A stretch of DNA of 13,225 nt from Roseivirga sp. UBA6061 (GCA_002427745.1 DIYF01000133.1:1-13225); one strand, 5' to 3'. Shown: positions 1 to 8,127, counted from the first letter of the stretch. Numbers and translations are program-made. Notes: generated by a model from the sequence alone, not told the origin.

Positions 1-230
1 AACTTGATTGAGCATCTCACCAGTCACAGTAAAGCTCGTTGGAGCACGGGACTCTGCAACAAAACCAGGATTGACTTGACCTGCTACCGATTGAAAGACT
101 CTCACCTCTAGAACGTCATGCTCAACTTGATTGAGCATCTCACCAGCCGCAGTAAAGCCCGTTAGAACACAGAACCCTGCAGCAAAAACAGGATTGACTT
201 AACCTCTTACTGATTGAAAAACTCACACCG
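1..230. repeat. Two-copy 123-bp imperfect tandem repeat with REP-like palindrome
   Basis: Copy 1 begins at the window edge and copy 2 at 124; about 106 nt align with substitutions and no obvious indels at an offset of exactly 123 nt. Each unit starts with the core AACTTGATTGAGCAT. In copy 2 the complete inverted repeat is visible: ATGCTCAA at 118-125, a 5-nt loop CTTGA, and TTGAGCAT at 131-138. Copy 1 has only the loop and right arm, so more copies may lie upstream. The period is a multiple of three, but translation of the minus strand quickly meets stops, so I do not think it is coding. Similar short imperfect palindromes of the TGCTGAA...TTCAGCA type are common dispersed intergenic repeats in Bacteroidota and some alphaproteobacteria. 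The downstream stretch 231-400 holds no gene I can support. Confidence 0.75.
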
Positions 231-400
231 ATAGAAATTCCCGGTCAGGCAGGAAATGGCTGGGTGGGACCCTGGCCGATAAACCGTCTGACCTGCGTTG
301 CTGACGGGGTCAGGTAAAGAATCTATCACTAATTATCAGAATGCCTGACACACTAAACATTCTGCCACCGTCTATACCTTATATATAGTGTGAAAAACAT

Positions 401-408
401 TACCTTTG
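401..408 (+). promoter_or_regulatory. Candidate -7 promoter element for the RND exporter gene
   Basis: TACCTTTG matches the Bacteroidota -7 consensus TAnnTTTG exactly. There is no TTTG at the expected -33 spacing, so this is a partial match. It would place transcription start only about 10 nt before the ATG at 424, giving a very short leader, consistent with the missing Shine-Dalgarno sequence. Confidence 0.3.
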
Positions 409-423
409 TCCTCTTGTTTGAAA

Positions 424-2871
424 ATGTGGACTAAATTCCCCCATATCGTACTGAAATACAGGCTCATACTGATGATCCTGCTATTCGCTTTTACAGGCTT
501 TATGGCCTATCAGGCCCAGTTTGTAAAAATGGCTTATAACTTCAACACAGCTGTTCCGGAAACAGATGAGAATTATAAGTACTTCCAGCAGTTCAAAGAT
601 AAGTTTGGCGAAGATGGCAACATCCTCGTTTTAGGCGTGAAAGACAGCAGCCTCTACAAGCTCAATAACTTTCAACTATACAAGCAACTCAACGATGACA
701 TTGCCAATATGGAAGAGATCACCAACGTGATTTCCCTGTCATCGCTGCAAAAGATTGAGAGAGACCGTGAGGCCAGGTCTTTTAAACTGGAGCCCCTGAT
801 TTCTGAAACACCACAAAGCCAGGAAGCGCTTGACAAAGTGCTGGAAGAGGCCATCGACCTGAAATTCTACAGTGGTCAGATTCTCAATGCCGACAATGGA
901 GCCACGCTGATCCTGATCAATATGGACAGGGAAGTGCTCAACTCTGCCAGAAGAAATGGCGTGGTCAACGAGATCAAACGCATGGGGGAAGCCTTTACGG
1001 CAGAAACAGGAATAGAAATGCACTACTCCGGTATGCCCTTTGTGCGTACCATGATGCAGCAGAAGACCAATAAAGAGCTGAGACTCTTTATTGCACTATC
1101 TATAGGTATTACCGCACTGATCCTCTTCCTCTTCTTCCGTTCCTGGCCGGCCGTCTTGTTTCCGCTGATCGTGATTGCCGTGGTGGTTACCTGGGTATTG
1201 GGTACCGTGGGCATACTTGGCTATGAGATCAACATTCTGACTGGGCTTATTCCCTCTATCATCATTGTAATAGGCATTCCAAATTCCATCTACCTGTTAA
1301 ATAAGTATCACCAGGAGTTTGTGAAGCATGGCGACAAGATCCGCGCGATTGTGATGATGATCAAGAAAATCGGGCTGGTAACCTTTATCACCAACTTTAC
1401 CACGGCCATTGGCTTTCTGGTACTGGTGACAACTGATATCAAGCTGCTGAAAGAGTTTGGGCTTGTCGCGGGAATCAACATCCTGGCCACATTCATTGTG
1501 AGTATCGTATTGATTCCGGGTATCTTCTCTTACCTGCCGGCACCGAATGCCAAGCAGTTGAAGCACCTGGAGTTTAAAGGCATCGGCCGTTTCCTGACCC
1601 TGTTGGATCTGCTGGTACACAGACACCGCTATCGCGTATTCCTGATTACCGGTATCGTAATTGCTTTTTCTGTGATAGGCCTTACCCGCCTTTACTCAGT
1701 GGCCTTTATGGTAGACGACATTCCGGAAGAGTCGCAGGTAAAGCAGGACCTCTATTTCTTCGAGCGCAACTTCAGTGGCGTAATGCCGCTGGAAATCGTG
1801 ATAGATTTTGGTAAACCACGCTCTACCCTCAACGCCCGAAACCTGAGAAAGGTAGACCGGCTGGAAAAAGCACTGGACGCCATACCGGATGTATCACAAC
1901 CCGTGTCCATCGTGAGCTTTGCCAAGGCCGTGCGCCAGGCTTTCTACGATGGTGATCCGCGCAGATACGGACTACCCAGCCCGAGTGACAGAAATGCCAT
2001 ACTCAGCTATTTGTCCAATCAGCAGGAAGACCAGTCTACCTTCCTGAGCTCTTTTGTGGATTCCACCGGTCAGGTGATGCGGGTTTCGCTGAAAATGGCT
2101 GACCTCGGTTCTATCAAAATGGATTCACTGATCAATAACGTCATTGAGCCAGGCATCGATGATGTATTTGGTGATTCGGAAAAAATAGAAACGAGCGTTA
2201 CCGGCTCTACCCTGCTGTTTGTAAAAGGCAACAAGTTCCTGATAGAAAACCTCAGGTTCTCGCTGCTGCTGGCCTTTGCCATTATTGCCGTGATCATGGC
2301 CATTCTCTTTGCCAATGTGCGCATGATCCTCATTTCCATGATTCCCAACCTGATTCCGCTGGTACTTACAGCCGGTATCATGGGTTTCTTTGGCATTCCG
2401 CTTAAGCCCAGTACAGCCCTGATCTTTAGTATTGCCTTTGGTATTTCGGTAGATGATTCCATCCACTTTCTGGCAAAATACCGACAAGAGCTCTTTACGA
2501 ATAAATTCTTCGTACCCATCGCCATCAGTAACAGTATCAAAGAGACAGGTGCCAGTATGGTTTATACCTCCATCGTGCTGTTCTTTGGCTTTGTAATTTT
2601 CGTATTCTCAGACTTTGGTGGTACAGTGGCCCTGGGTGTGCTTACCTCGCTGACCCTGATGTTTGCCATGCTCACCAACCTGACGGTACTACCCGCCTTG
2701 CTGATGGTATTTGACAGTGGCAAAAGGAACAAAAACTTCCATCCGCTCATTGAACACTATGAGTTCTACATAGAAGATGAAGACGAAGAAATAGATACTG
2801 ACAGTTTATTAATCAAAGAAAACGACCCCTTCCTGGGGACTACGGATAAGGTGAAAGATGACACCTTTTAA
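424..2871 (+). CDS. RND/MMPL-family transporter (exporter permease)
   Basis: Inner-membrane exporter of the RND superfamily, MMPL/patched-like branch; substrate not deducible. From the ATG at 424 the product is 815 aa. The fold is the usual two-fold repeat: TM1 at about 14-29, a large periplasmic loop to about 218, five TMs at about 220-372, then a second half with one TM at about 405-422, a second periplasmic loop, and five TMs at about 611-764, followed by an acidic cytoplasmic tail. The second half contains GISVDDSIHFLAKYRQE (about 673-689), the RND proton-relay motif with paired Asp. The matching site in the first half reads GIPNSIYLLNKYHQE and lacks the acidic pair. An upstream in-frame TTG at 406 would add six residues, but MWTKFPHIVLKYR is the more family-like N-terminus. 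The stop lies 14 nt before ileS, so the two are probably cotranscribed. Periplasmic partner and outer-membrane genes are not in the window. Confidence 0.88.
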   Translation: MWTKFPHIVLKYRLILMILLFAFTGFMAYQAQFVKMAYNFNTAVPETDENYKYFQQFKDKFGEDGNILVLGVKDSSLYKLNNFQLYKQLNDDIANMEEITNVISLSSLQKIERDREARSFKLEPLISETPQSQEALDKVLEEAIDLKFYSGQILNADNGATLILINMDREVLNSARRNGVVNEIKRMGEAFTAETGIEMHYSGMPFVRTMMQQKTNKELRLFIALSIGITALILFLFFRSWPAVLFPLIVIAVVVTWVLGTVGILGYEINILTGLIPSIIIVIGIPNSIYLLNKYHQEFVKHGDKIRAIVMMIKKIGLVTFITNFTTAIGFLVLVTTDIKLLKEFGLVAGINILATFIVSIVLIPGIFSYLPAPNAKQLKHLEFKGIGRFLTLLDLLVHRHRYRVFLITGIVIAFSVIGLTRLYSVAFMVDDIPEESQVKQDLYFFERNFSGVMPLEIVIDFGKPRSTLNARNLRKVDRLEKALDAIPDVSQPVSIVSFAKAVRQAFYDGDPRRYGLPSPSDRNAILSYLSNQQEDQSTFLSSFVDSTGQVMRVSLKMADLGSIKMDSLINNVIEPGIDDVFGDSEKIETSVTGSTLLFVKGNKFLIENLRFSLLLAFAIIAVIMAILFANVRMILISMIPNLIPLVLTAGIMGFFGIPLKPSTALIFSIAFGISVDDSIHFLAKYRQELFTNKFFVPIAISNSIKETGASMVYTSIVLFFGFVIFVFSDFGGTVALGVLTSLTLMFAMLTNLTVLPALLMVFDSGKRNKNFHPLIEHYEFYIEDEDEEIDTDSLLIKENDPFLGTTDKVKDDTF

Positions 2872-2885
2872 TAAGAGGAGATACC

Positions 2886-5800
2886 GTGAAAAAGTACGCT
2901 GAATACAAAAACCCCAATTACGCTGAAATAGGAAAAGAAATGCTGAGCTACTGGAAAGAGCATGGCATTTTCGAAAAGTCTGTTGATCAAAAAGAGGGTA
3001 ACCCTACCTTTACCTTCTTTGAAGGGCCACCATCTGCCAACGGAGCACCGGGTATCCACCACGTGATGGCCCGTACGGTGAAAGATATTTTCTGCCGCTT
3101 CAAAACACAGAAGGGCTTTCAGGTAAAACGTAAGGGAGGCTGGGATACACACGGTCTGCCTGTAGAATTACAAGTAGAAAAGGAGCTGGGTATTACCAAA
3201 GTAGATATTGGTAAAAAAATATCGATCGAGGAGTATAATGAGAAGTGCAGGGAGACTGTAATGCGCTTTAAGAGCCAATGGGACGATCTGACTGAAAAGA
3301 TGGGATATTGGGTAGATCTCGATAACCCTTATGTCACATTCGAAAGAGACTATATAGAGACGCTCTGGTCTATGCTGAAAAAGCTGTATGACAAGGGGCT
3401 CCTCTACAAGGGTTATTCTATTCAACCTTATTCTCCGGCCGCAGGTACAGGCCTAAGTTCAGCGGAGCTTAATATGCCCGGTACCTATCAGGATGTAAAA
3501 GACACCTCGCTCACCGCCCAGTTTAAGATTGCCGGTACCGAGAATGACTACATACTGGCCTGGACGACTACTCCCTGGACGCTTCCTGCCAACAATGGCC
3601 TGGCTGTGGGTGCAGGTGTGGAATACGTAAAAGTGCGCACCTTTAATCAGTACACTCACTTACCTATTAATGTCATTCTGGCTAAGGACCGCGTGTCTTA
3701 CTACTTCAATGCCAAGGCCAAAGACCTGAAAATCGAAGACTACAAGCCTGGTGATAAGCTGATTCCTTATGAGATCATAGACAGCTTTAAAGGAAGAGAC
3801 CTGGCGGGTACAGACTATGAGCAGTTGCTGCCGTACGTACCACTACCAAAGCCTGCCTTCACCGTGGTAGTAGGCGACTTCGTGACTACTGAAGATGGTA
3901 CGGGTATCGTGCATATCTCCAAGACCTTTGGTGCAGACGATTACCGTACTTCTGTACAGAACAACATGCCTGGCGTGTTTGTAAAAGACGAAGAGGGCAA
4001 TGATGCGCCCATCGTAAACAAGCAGGGTAAGTATGTTGAGGAGATGGGCGAGTTCGCTGGCATGTATGTAAAGAATGAATACTACAGCGATGAGGAAAGG
4101 CCCGAAAAGTCGCTCGATGTACTCATCTCCATCAAGCTGAAAGAAGAAAACAAGGCCTTTGAGGTAAAGAAATACGAGCATAGTTACCCCCACTGCTGGA
4201 GAACCGATAAACCCATTCTCTACTATCCGCTGGATTCCTGGTTTATCAAAACCACAGACTATAAAGACAAGCTGGTAGAGCTCAACAAAACCATCAACTG
4301 GAAGCCGCAGTCTACCGGTGAAGGCCGCTTTGGCAACTGGCTGGAAAATCTGGTAGACTGGAACCTGAGCCGCTCGCGCTACTGGGGTACTCCCCTGCCC
4401 ATCTGGATCTCTGAAGACAAGACAGAAGAGAAATGCATAGGCTCTATGGAAGAGCTGAGAGCCGAGGTGGCCAAATCCATAGAAGCCGGTTTTATGACCG
4501 GGCAGTTGGGTGAAGACTTTGACCTGCACCGCCCTTATGTAGATGACGTAGTTCTGGTAAGTAACAGCGGTCAGAAAATGATCCGCGAGAAAGACCTGAT
4601 CGATGTATGGTTTGATTCAGGGGCGATGCCTTATGCACAATGGCACTACCCTTTCGAAAATGATGACATTTTTGAAAAAAGCTTCCCGGCCGACTTTATC
4701 GCGGAAGGTGTAGACCAAACACGAGGCTGGTTCTTTACACTGCATGCGCTGGCCGTAATGCTTCACGATAATGTGGCCTTTAAAAATGTAATCGCCAATG
4801 GTCTGGTGCTGGATAAGGGCGGAAACAAAATGTCGAAGCGGCTTGGCAATGCCACTAATCCTTTCGACACCATTGCTAAGTATGGCCCGGATGCCACGCG
4901 CTGGTATATGATTTCCAATGCCAACCCCTGGGACAACCTGAAGTTTGACATTGACGGAGTAGCCGAGGTACAACGCAGATTCTTCGGAACCTTGCAAAAT
5001 ACCTACGCTTTCTTCGCACTCTATGCCAATCTGGACGGATTCAGCTTTGAGGATGCTCCTATTGCCCTGGACAAAAGACCAGAGAGCGATCGCTGGATTC
5101 TCTCTAAGCTCAACAGTCTGATCAAAGCCACTGAGCAGGCCTATGAAGATTACGAACCTACGCGCGCTGCCCGTATGATCATGGATTTCGTAACAGACGA
5201 AATGAGCAACTGGTACGTGCGCCTGAACAGAAAACGTTTCTGGAAAGGCGAGTACAATGAAGATAAAAAAGCCGCTTACCAGACCCTCTACACCTGCCTG
5301 GTAAACATTGCCAAGATTGGGGCGCCTGTTGCTCCTTTCTATATGGACCGCCTGTACCAGGACCTGAATGCTGTTTCAGGACTGGAGCAATGTGAGTCCG
5401 TACACCTGGCTGATTTCCCGGCTACCGATGAAGCCTGCATTGATGCCGCTCTGGAGACCCGTATGAGCCTGGCACAAACCATCTCATCACTGACGCACTC
5501 TATCCGCAAAAAGGAGAAGATCAAAGTGCGCCAGCCACTCTCTAAAATCATGATTCCGGTACTGGATGCCCAGACCCGTGAATATGTAGAGGCCGTGGAA
5601 GATCTGATTCTTTCTGAGGTGAATGTAAAAGCCGTGGAGTACATCGATGATACTTCCGGAGTGCTGGTAAAAAAGGTGAAGCCTAACTTCCGCAGTTTGG
5701 GTAAAAAGTTTGGTCCGAAAATGAAACTGATTACCGGCCAGGTCAACCAGTGGGGTCAGGAAGAGATTGCCGCCATTGAAAAGAATGGCACTTTTGACCT

Positions 5801-6191
5801 GAACCTGGAAGGCGAAAACATTCAGCTGCTACTGGAAGATGTGGAAATCTCCAGCGAAGATATTCCGGGATGGTCCGTAGCCTCTGAAGCTAAGGTGACT
5901 GTAGCCCTGGACATTACCCTGGATGACACGCTGAGACAAGAAGGGCTGGCCCGTGATGTGGTGAACCGTGTACAAAACCTGCGCAAAGATATGGGGCTGG
6001 AAGTGCAGGATAAGATCAGCATCCGAATTGTAGAAAGTGATGCTTTTGTAGATGCCGGGCTTAAAAACAACAGTGATTACATCTGTCAGGAAACACAAGC
6101 ACTGAATTTGGAGTTAGTGAAGACAGTAAACGATGGCCGCAGCGTTGAAATAGACGAGTGGACCCTCGAGATTGAAATAACTGTTTCGTAG
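2886..6191 (+). CDS. ileS: Isoleucine--tRNA ligase, type 2 (IleRS2) with GXHH signature
   Basis: Cytoplasmic class I synthetase charging tRNA-Ile; 1101 aa, the usual size for Bacteroidota. GTG start preceded by AAGAGGAG (2873-2880), one of the few clear ribosome binding sites here; MKKYAEYKNPNY fits the family N-terminus. Residues 48-67 hold the class I signature, but it reads G56-I-H-H59 instead of HxGH. The CP1 editing domain shows WTTTPWTLPANN (226-237) and the stretch EDGTGIVHISKTFGADDY (336-353). The second signature is KMSKR (648-652), followed by the anticodon-binding helical domain and a long C-terminal region of the eukaryote-like/type 2 class, without the zinc-binding cysteines of type 1 enzymes. 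Type 2 IleRS is generally mupirocin tolerant; the GXHH swap is reported to raise tolerance much further. No T-box leader is visible. Only 14 nt separate it from the exporter gene upstream. Confidence 0.98.
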   Translation: MKKYAEYKNPNYAEIGKEMLSYWKEHGIFEKSVDQKEGNPTFTFFEGPPSANGAPGIHHVMARTVKDIFCRFKTQKGFQVKRKGGWDTHGLPVELQVEKELGITKVDIGKKISIEEYNEKCRETVMRFKSQWDDLTEKMGYWVDLDNPYVTFERDYIETLWSMLKKLYDKGLLYKGYSIQPYSPAAGTGLSSAELNMPGTYQDVKDTSLTAQFKIAGTENDYILAWTTTPWTLPANNGLAVGAGVEYVKVRTFNQYTHLPINVILAKDRVSYYFNAKAKDLKIEDYKPGDKLIPYEIIDSFKGRDLAGTDYEQLLPYVPLPKPAFTVVVGDFVTTEDGTGIVHISKTFGADDYRTSVQNNMPGVFVKDEEGNDAPIVNKQGKYVEEMGEFAGMYVKNEYYSDEERPEKSLDVLISIKLKEENKAFEVKKYEHSYPHCWRTDKPILYYPLDSWFIKTTDYKDKLVELNKTINWKPQSTGEGRFGNWLENLVDWNLSRSRYWGTPLPIWISEDKTEEKCIGSMEELRAEVAKSIEAGFMTGQLGEDFDLHRPYVDDVVLVSNSGQKMIREKDLIDVWFDSGAMPYAQWHYPFENDDIFEKSFPADFIAEGVDQTRGWFFTLHALAVMLHDNVAFKNVIANGLVLDKGGNKMSKRLGNATNPFDTIAKYGPDATRWYMISNANPWDNLKFDIDGVAEVQRRFFGTLQNTYAFFALYANLDGFSFEDAPIALDKRPESDRWILSKLNSLIKATEQAYEDYEPTRAARMIMDFVTDEMSNWYVRLNRKRFWKGEYNEDKKAAYQTLYTCLVNIAKIGAPVAPFYMDRLYQDLNAVSGLEQCESVHLADFPATDEACIDAALETRMSLAQTISSLTHSIRKKEKIKVRQPLSKIMIPVLDAQTREYVEAVEDLILSEVNVKAVEYIDDTSGVLVKKVKPNFRSLGKKFGPKMKLITGQVNQWGQEEIAAIEKNGTFDLNLEGENIQLLLEDVEISSEDIPGWSVASEAKVTVALDITLDDTLRQEGLARDVVNRVQNLRKDMGLEVQDKISIRIVESDAFVDAGLKNNSDYICQETQALNLELVKTVNDGRSVEIDEWTLEIEITVS

Positions 6192-6194
6192 GGG

Positions 6195-6255
6195 AGGTAT
6201 GAAGTAAGAGGTATGAGATAGGAATATCAACCTTCGTACCTTTTACTTCTTACCT
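6195..6255. repeat. Imperfect inverted repeat between ileS and lspA
   Basis: Two 23-nt arms, 6195-6217 and 6233-6255, are reverse complements with about four mismatches, two of them G-U compatible in RNA; the loop is 15 nt. It starts three bases after the ileS stop. There is no T-run after it, so it is not a standard intrinsic terminator. It could stabilise the ileS 3' end, attenuate read-through into lspA, or be a copy of a dispersed purine-rich repeat family (GAGGTATGAAGTA-like). Confidence 0.65.
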
Positions 6256-6308
6256 CTGCTTCTTGCTTAATGGCATCAATTTCTAACGATTCTTAATACA
6301 CGTAAAAC

Positions 6309-6980
6309 TTGAACTTCAAGTACAGCAAATACTTTCTTCTTACCCTGGGCATGATCGTGATTGATCAGGCTGTTAAAATCTGGGTCCATTACAATATTGT
6401 ACTGGGAGAGGAGATCAAAGTGTTTGGCGACTGGTTTAAGCTGCACTACATTCTCAATGAGGGTATGGCCTTTGGTCTGCGCTTTGGCTCAGACTATGGC
6501 AAGCTGGGTCTTACGCTGTTTCGCATTGTGGCTATGGTGTTTATCAGCATGTACCTCTATCGCATGGCTAAAAAGGGCATGCATTCGGGTTTGCTCTGGT
6601 CCATTGCCCTGATTCTGGGTGGTGCCATAGGCAATGTAATCGATAGTACATTTTACGGAGTGCTTTTTAACAATGCACCTTACGATGCTGTTACACCCTG
6701 GTTTCACGGCAAGGTGATTGATATGTTCTACCTCGATGTATGGGAGGGCCAGGTGGCCGACTGGGTCCCCATCTGGGGAGGTGAGCAGCTTGCTTTATGG
6801 CCTATCTTCAATGTAGCTGATGCCAGCATCTTTGCCGGAGTAGCCCTGATTCTGCTATATCAGAAGCGGTTTTTTGCTAAATCTGTTCCACCAACAACAG
6901 ATGCCCTTGAGCCGTCTCCTCAGATAATAATACAGGAGGCAGAGGAGCTGGAAAAGCCGGAAAGCACCACGGCAGATTAA
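6309..6980 (+). CDS. lspA: Lipoprotein signal peptidase (signal peptidase II)
   Basis: Inner-membrane aspartyl protease that removes the signal peptide from prolipoproteins after diacylglyceryl transfer. Family motifs are all present in 223 aa: IDQAVKIW (18-25, conserved D19 and K23), LNEGMAFG (49-56), GGAIGNVID (104-112) and FNVADASI (167-174). D112 and D171 are the expected catalytic pair. It is longer than the about 164-aa E. coli enzyme because of an insertion at about 115-160 before the last helix and an acidic tail from about 192, both typical of Bacteroidota LspA. The start is a TTG without a clear ribosome binding site; the first in-frame ATG (6351) would delete half of TM1, so I keep TTG. 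In many Bacteroidota a DksA/TraR-type zinc-finger gene sits between ileS and lspA; here there is only a 117-nt spacer. Confidence 0.95.
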   Translation: MNFKYSKYFLLTLGMIVIDQAVKIWVHYNIVLGEEIKVFGDWFKLHYILNEGMAFGLRFGSDYGKLGLTLFRIVAMVFISMYLYRMAKKGMHSGLLWSIALILGGAIGNVIDSTFYGVLFNNAPYDAVTPWFHGKVIDMFYLDVWEGQVADWVPIWGGEQLALWPIFNVADASIFAGVALILLYQKRFFAKSVPPTTDALEPSPQIIIQEAEELEKPESTTAD

Positions 6981-6985
6981 GCAAA

Positions 6986-7005
6986 AAGAGACCTTTCGGC
7001 CTCTT
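6986..7005. terminator. Hairpin after lspA, possibly bidirectional terminator
   Basis: AAGAG pairs with CTCTT, with an inner CC/GG around a TTTC loop and one A-C mismatch. It begins 5 nt after the lspA stop. The + strand has only a weak T-rich tail, whereas the minus strand has a GAAA loop and is followed by CTCTTTTTG, so it is a better terminator for leftward transcription. It could insulate lspA from the leftward gene at 7209-7502. Confidence 0.45.
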
Positions 7006-7160
7006 CTGAACACACCCCACCATATTCCGTTGATTAGCTACAGGGAATATTTTTTGCTGGTCTGTCACCATTAATAATCATGCCACTGACATAGACTTAG
7101 ATGCTCTGTTAAGGCTTTTTGCAACTGCAGAGCTGATTTATCCAGCTTGAAAAGGCAGAC

Positions 7161-7179
7161 CAGGGCTGTATCAGCCCTG
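7161..7179 (-). terminator. Perfect 8-bp hairpin downstream of the leftward small gene
   Basis: CAGGGCTG (7161-7168), loop TAT, CAGCCCTG (7172-7179) is a perfect GC-rich stem. It lies 30 nt beyond the stop of the minus-strand gene, and on that strand is followed after several bases by a CTTTTC tract. Reads best as an intrinsic terminator for that gene. The rest of 7006-7208 shows no gene. Confidence 0.5.
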
Positions 7180-7208
7180 AGTCATGAATTGGTTAAAACA
7201 GATAGCCC

Positions 7209-7502
7209 TTAGATGCAGGGGGCAGCAAAGAAGCTAAAGCTCACATCCAGATTCTTAGGCGGATTACTGAGATCCTGGAAGTAAACAGAAAAGCCTGTCT
7301 TGCTCACACTACCCAAAGAGGTAGACACCACATAACCTGATCCGATATTATCTGTCTGTGGAGATACCACAACAGCAGGGACTGATGGGAAAGGTGTATT
7401 GAATGTTACTGCGTACGATCCCGCACCCTTATGTTCGGCAGAACTGCTGGTATTGCCAATCGGTTGGCCCTCGCTGGAAAAAGATCCACTAATAGTACTC
7501 AT
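7209..7502 (-). CDS. Small beta-rich protein, H-type-lectin-like appearance
   Basis: 97 aa, Ser/Gly/Thr rich in the first 30 residues, no signal peptide and no membrane segment, ending in Cys-Ile. The core YAVTFNTPFPSVPAVVV (30-46) followed by GFSVYFQDLSNPPKN (70-84) and DVSFSFFAAP (86-95) has the rhythm of short beta-sandwich domains such as H-type lectins and related modules at the C-termini of phage tail proteins (F..PF...P.V pattern, then a GF.V strand). That assignment is by pattern only. It is monocistronic, transcribed opposite to its neighbours, and has two hairpins beyond its stop. The ATG at 7502 is the only plausible start. If lectin-like, it could bind sugars or be a relic tail-fibre module; a plain hypothetical protein is equally possible. 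Confidence 0.6.
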   Translation of the reverse strand: MSTISGSFSSEGQPIGNTSSSAEHKGAGSYAVTFNTPFPSVPAVVVSPQTDNIGSGYVVSTSLGSVSKTGFSVYFQDLSNPPKNLDVSFSFFAAPCI

Positions 7503-7744
7503 AATATTAATTATTTAGGTCTCGCCTACTCTCTTTAAGGCTTTTCGGCATCCGCCTGAACAGGGAAAACTCCCTTTCAATAGCCTAAAGGTAGATGACA
7601 CAAATAAGGAGTAAATGCGTAAAAAACGGCATTTGGCGGAGTACGTATTAATACGGGGGAGTGATCAGCGACAGCAGGTAATAGAGGCAGGCACTGCGGA
7701 CTTAGGGCTGTGTCTGTGAGGCTGAATCACTGCTTAAATCCTGC
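7503..7744. other. Intergenic stretch with small palindromes, no gene seen
   Basis: This 242-nt gap contains a short stem AGGGA-AAAC-TCCCT near 7563-7576 and a perfect 12-bp palindrome CGTATTAATACG at 7644-7655, a plausible regulator-binding site. I see no convincing -7/-33 promoter pair for either flanking gene. The leftward gene at 7209-7502 must be expressed from the left part of this gap. Confidence 0.4.
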
Positions 7745-7927
7745 ATGACCACCACCGAAGCTTACTATGAGGCTCAGGCGAAAAATACCCCCCCTTGTAT
7801 TGAAGATCAGTCATGTCTTCATGGTATTCTTGTCATGGCAGCCGAGGAGGTAGGCATTAGGCTGAAAGGGGCATTTCTGTCTGTTGATAAACTCAAAGCA
7901 AACCGGATGCAAATATTGAGAAAATGA
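7745..7927 (+). CDS. Doubtful 60-aa hypothetical ORF
   Basis: Begins with ATG and MTTTEAYYEAQAKN; no family recognised. It contains two Cys residues in PPCIEDQSC, and nothing suggests a membrane or DNA-binding segment. No ribosome binding site or promoter is obvious. Its stop overlaps the next ATG in an ATGA junction (7924-7927), which is typical of translationally coupled gene pairs. It may also be a chance ORF or a remnant of a decayed gene at the island edge. Confidence 0.28.
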   Translation: MTTTEAYYEAQAKNTPPCIEDQSCLHGILVMAAEEVGIRLKGAFLSVDKLKANRMQILRK

Positions 7928-8127
7928 CCTCTGAAGTAGTCTGGATTGACACTGGGGCTGAAAAGCTACTGTATTTAATGATAATGGGTTTTCATAATGA
8001 GGCTAATAAACTGCGTTTATCCAACCTGCTTCAAAGTCAGGAAATAGATATATGGGAATTTCACCTTCCTAGATCCAAAATTTTCAATTTTCTTCATTTA
8101 TTTAATACTCCATACTGTGATAGTTAA
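7924..8127 (+). CDS. Doubtful 67-aa hypothetical ORF coupled to the previous one
   Basis: Starts in an ATGA overlap with the preceding ORF. The middle, about residues 12-35, has an amphipathic helical look (EKLLYLMIMGFHNEANKLRL). The second half is more AT-rich and merges into the AT-rich region before the methyltransferase. No known family recognised. The pair could be one longer ancestral gene split by a frameshift, a small two-gene unit such as a toxin-antitoxin pair, or noise; I cannot decide. Confidence 0.28.
   Translation: MTSEVVWIDTGAEKLLYLMIMGFHNEANKLRLSNLLQSQEIDIWEFHLPRSKIFNFLHLFNTPYCDS

Noticed and set aside
1..230. CRISPR-like array
   Set aside because: The repeat unit is over 100 nt and imperfect, the joins have almost no unique spacer, and there are no cas genes.
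254..273. GC-rich stem-loop GGGT-GGG-ACCC before the exporter gene
   Set aside because: The stem is short with a mismatch and a bulge and is not followed by a T-run, so I do not call it a terminator.
2872..2885. T-box or other riboswitch leader for ileS
   Set aside because: Only 14 nt separate ileS from the exporter stop, enough for a ribosome binding site but not for a structured leader.
3843..4529. A 228-codon open frame on the minus strand opposite ileS
   Set aside because: It lies wholly within the conserved ileS coding sequence, its product resembles no family, and it is best explained as a codon-bias shadow. The same applies to the shorter reverse frames across 672-2750 and 4617-6098.
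6361..6612. An 83-codon + strand frame inside lspA
   Set aside because: The overlapping lspA frame carries all the catalytic motifs; this alternative frame has no recognisable features.
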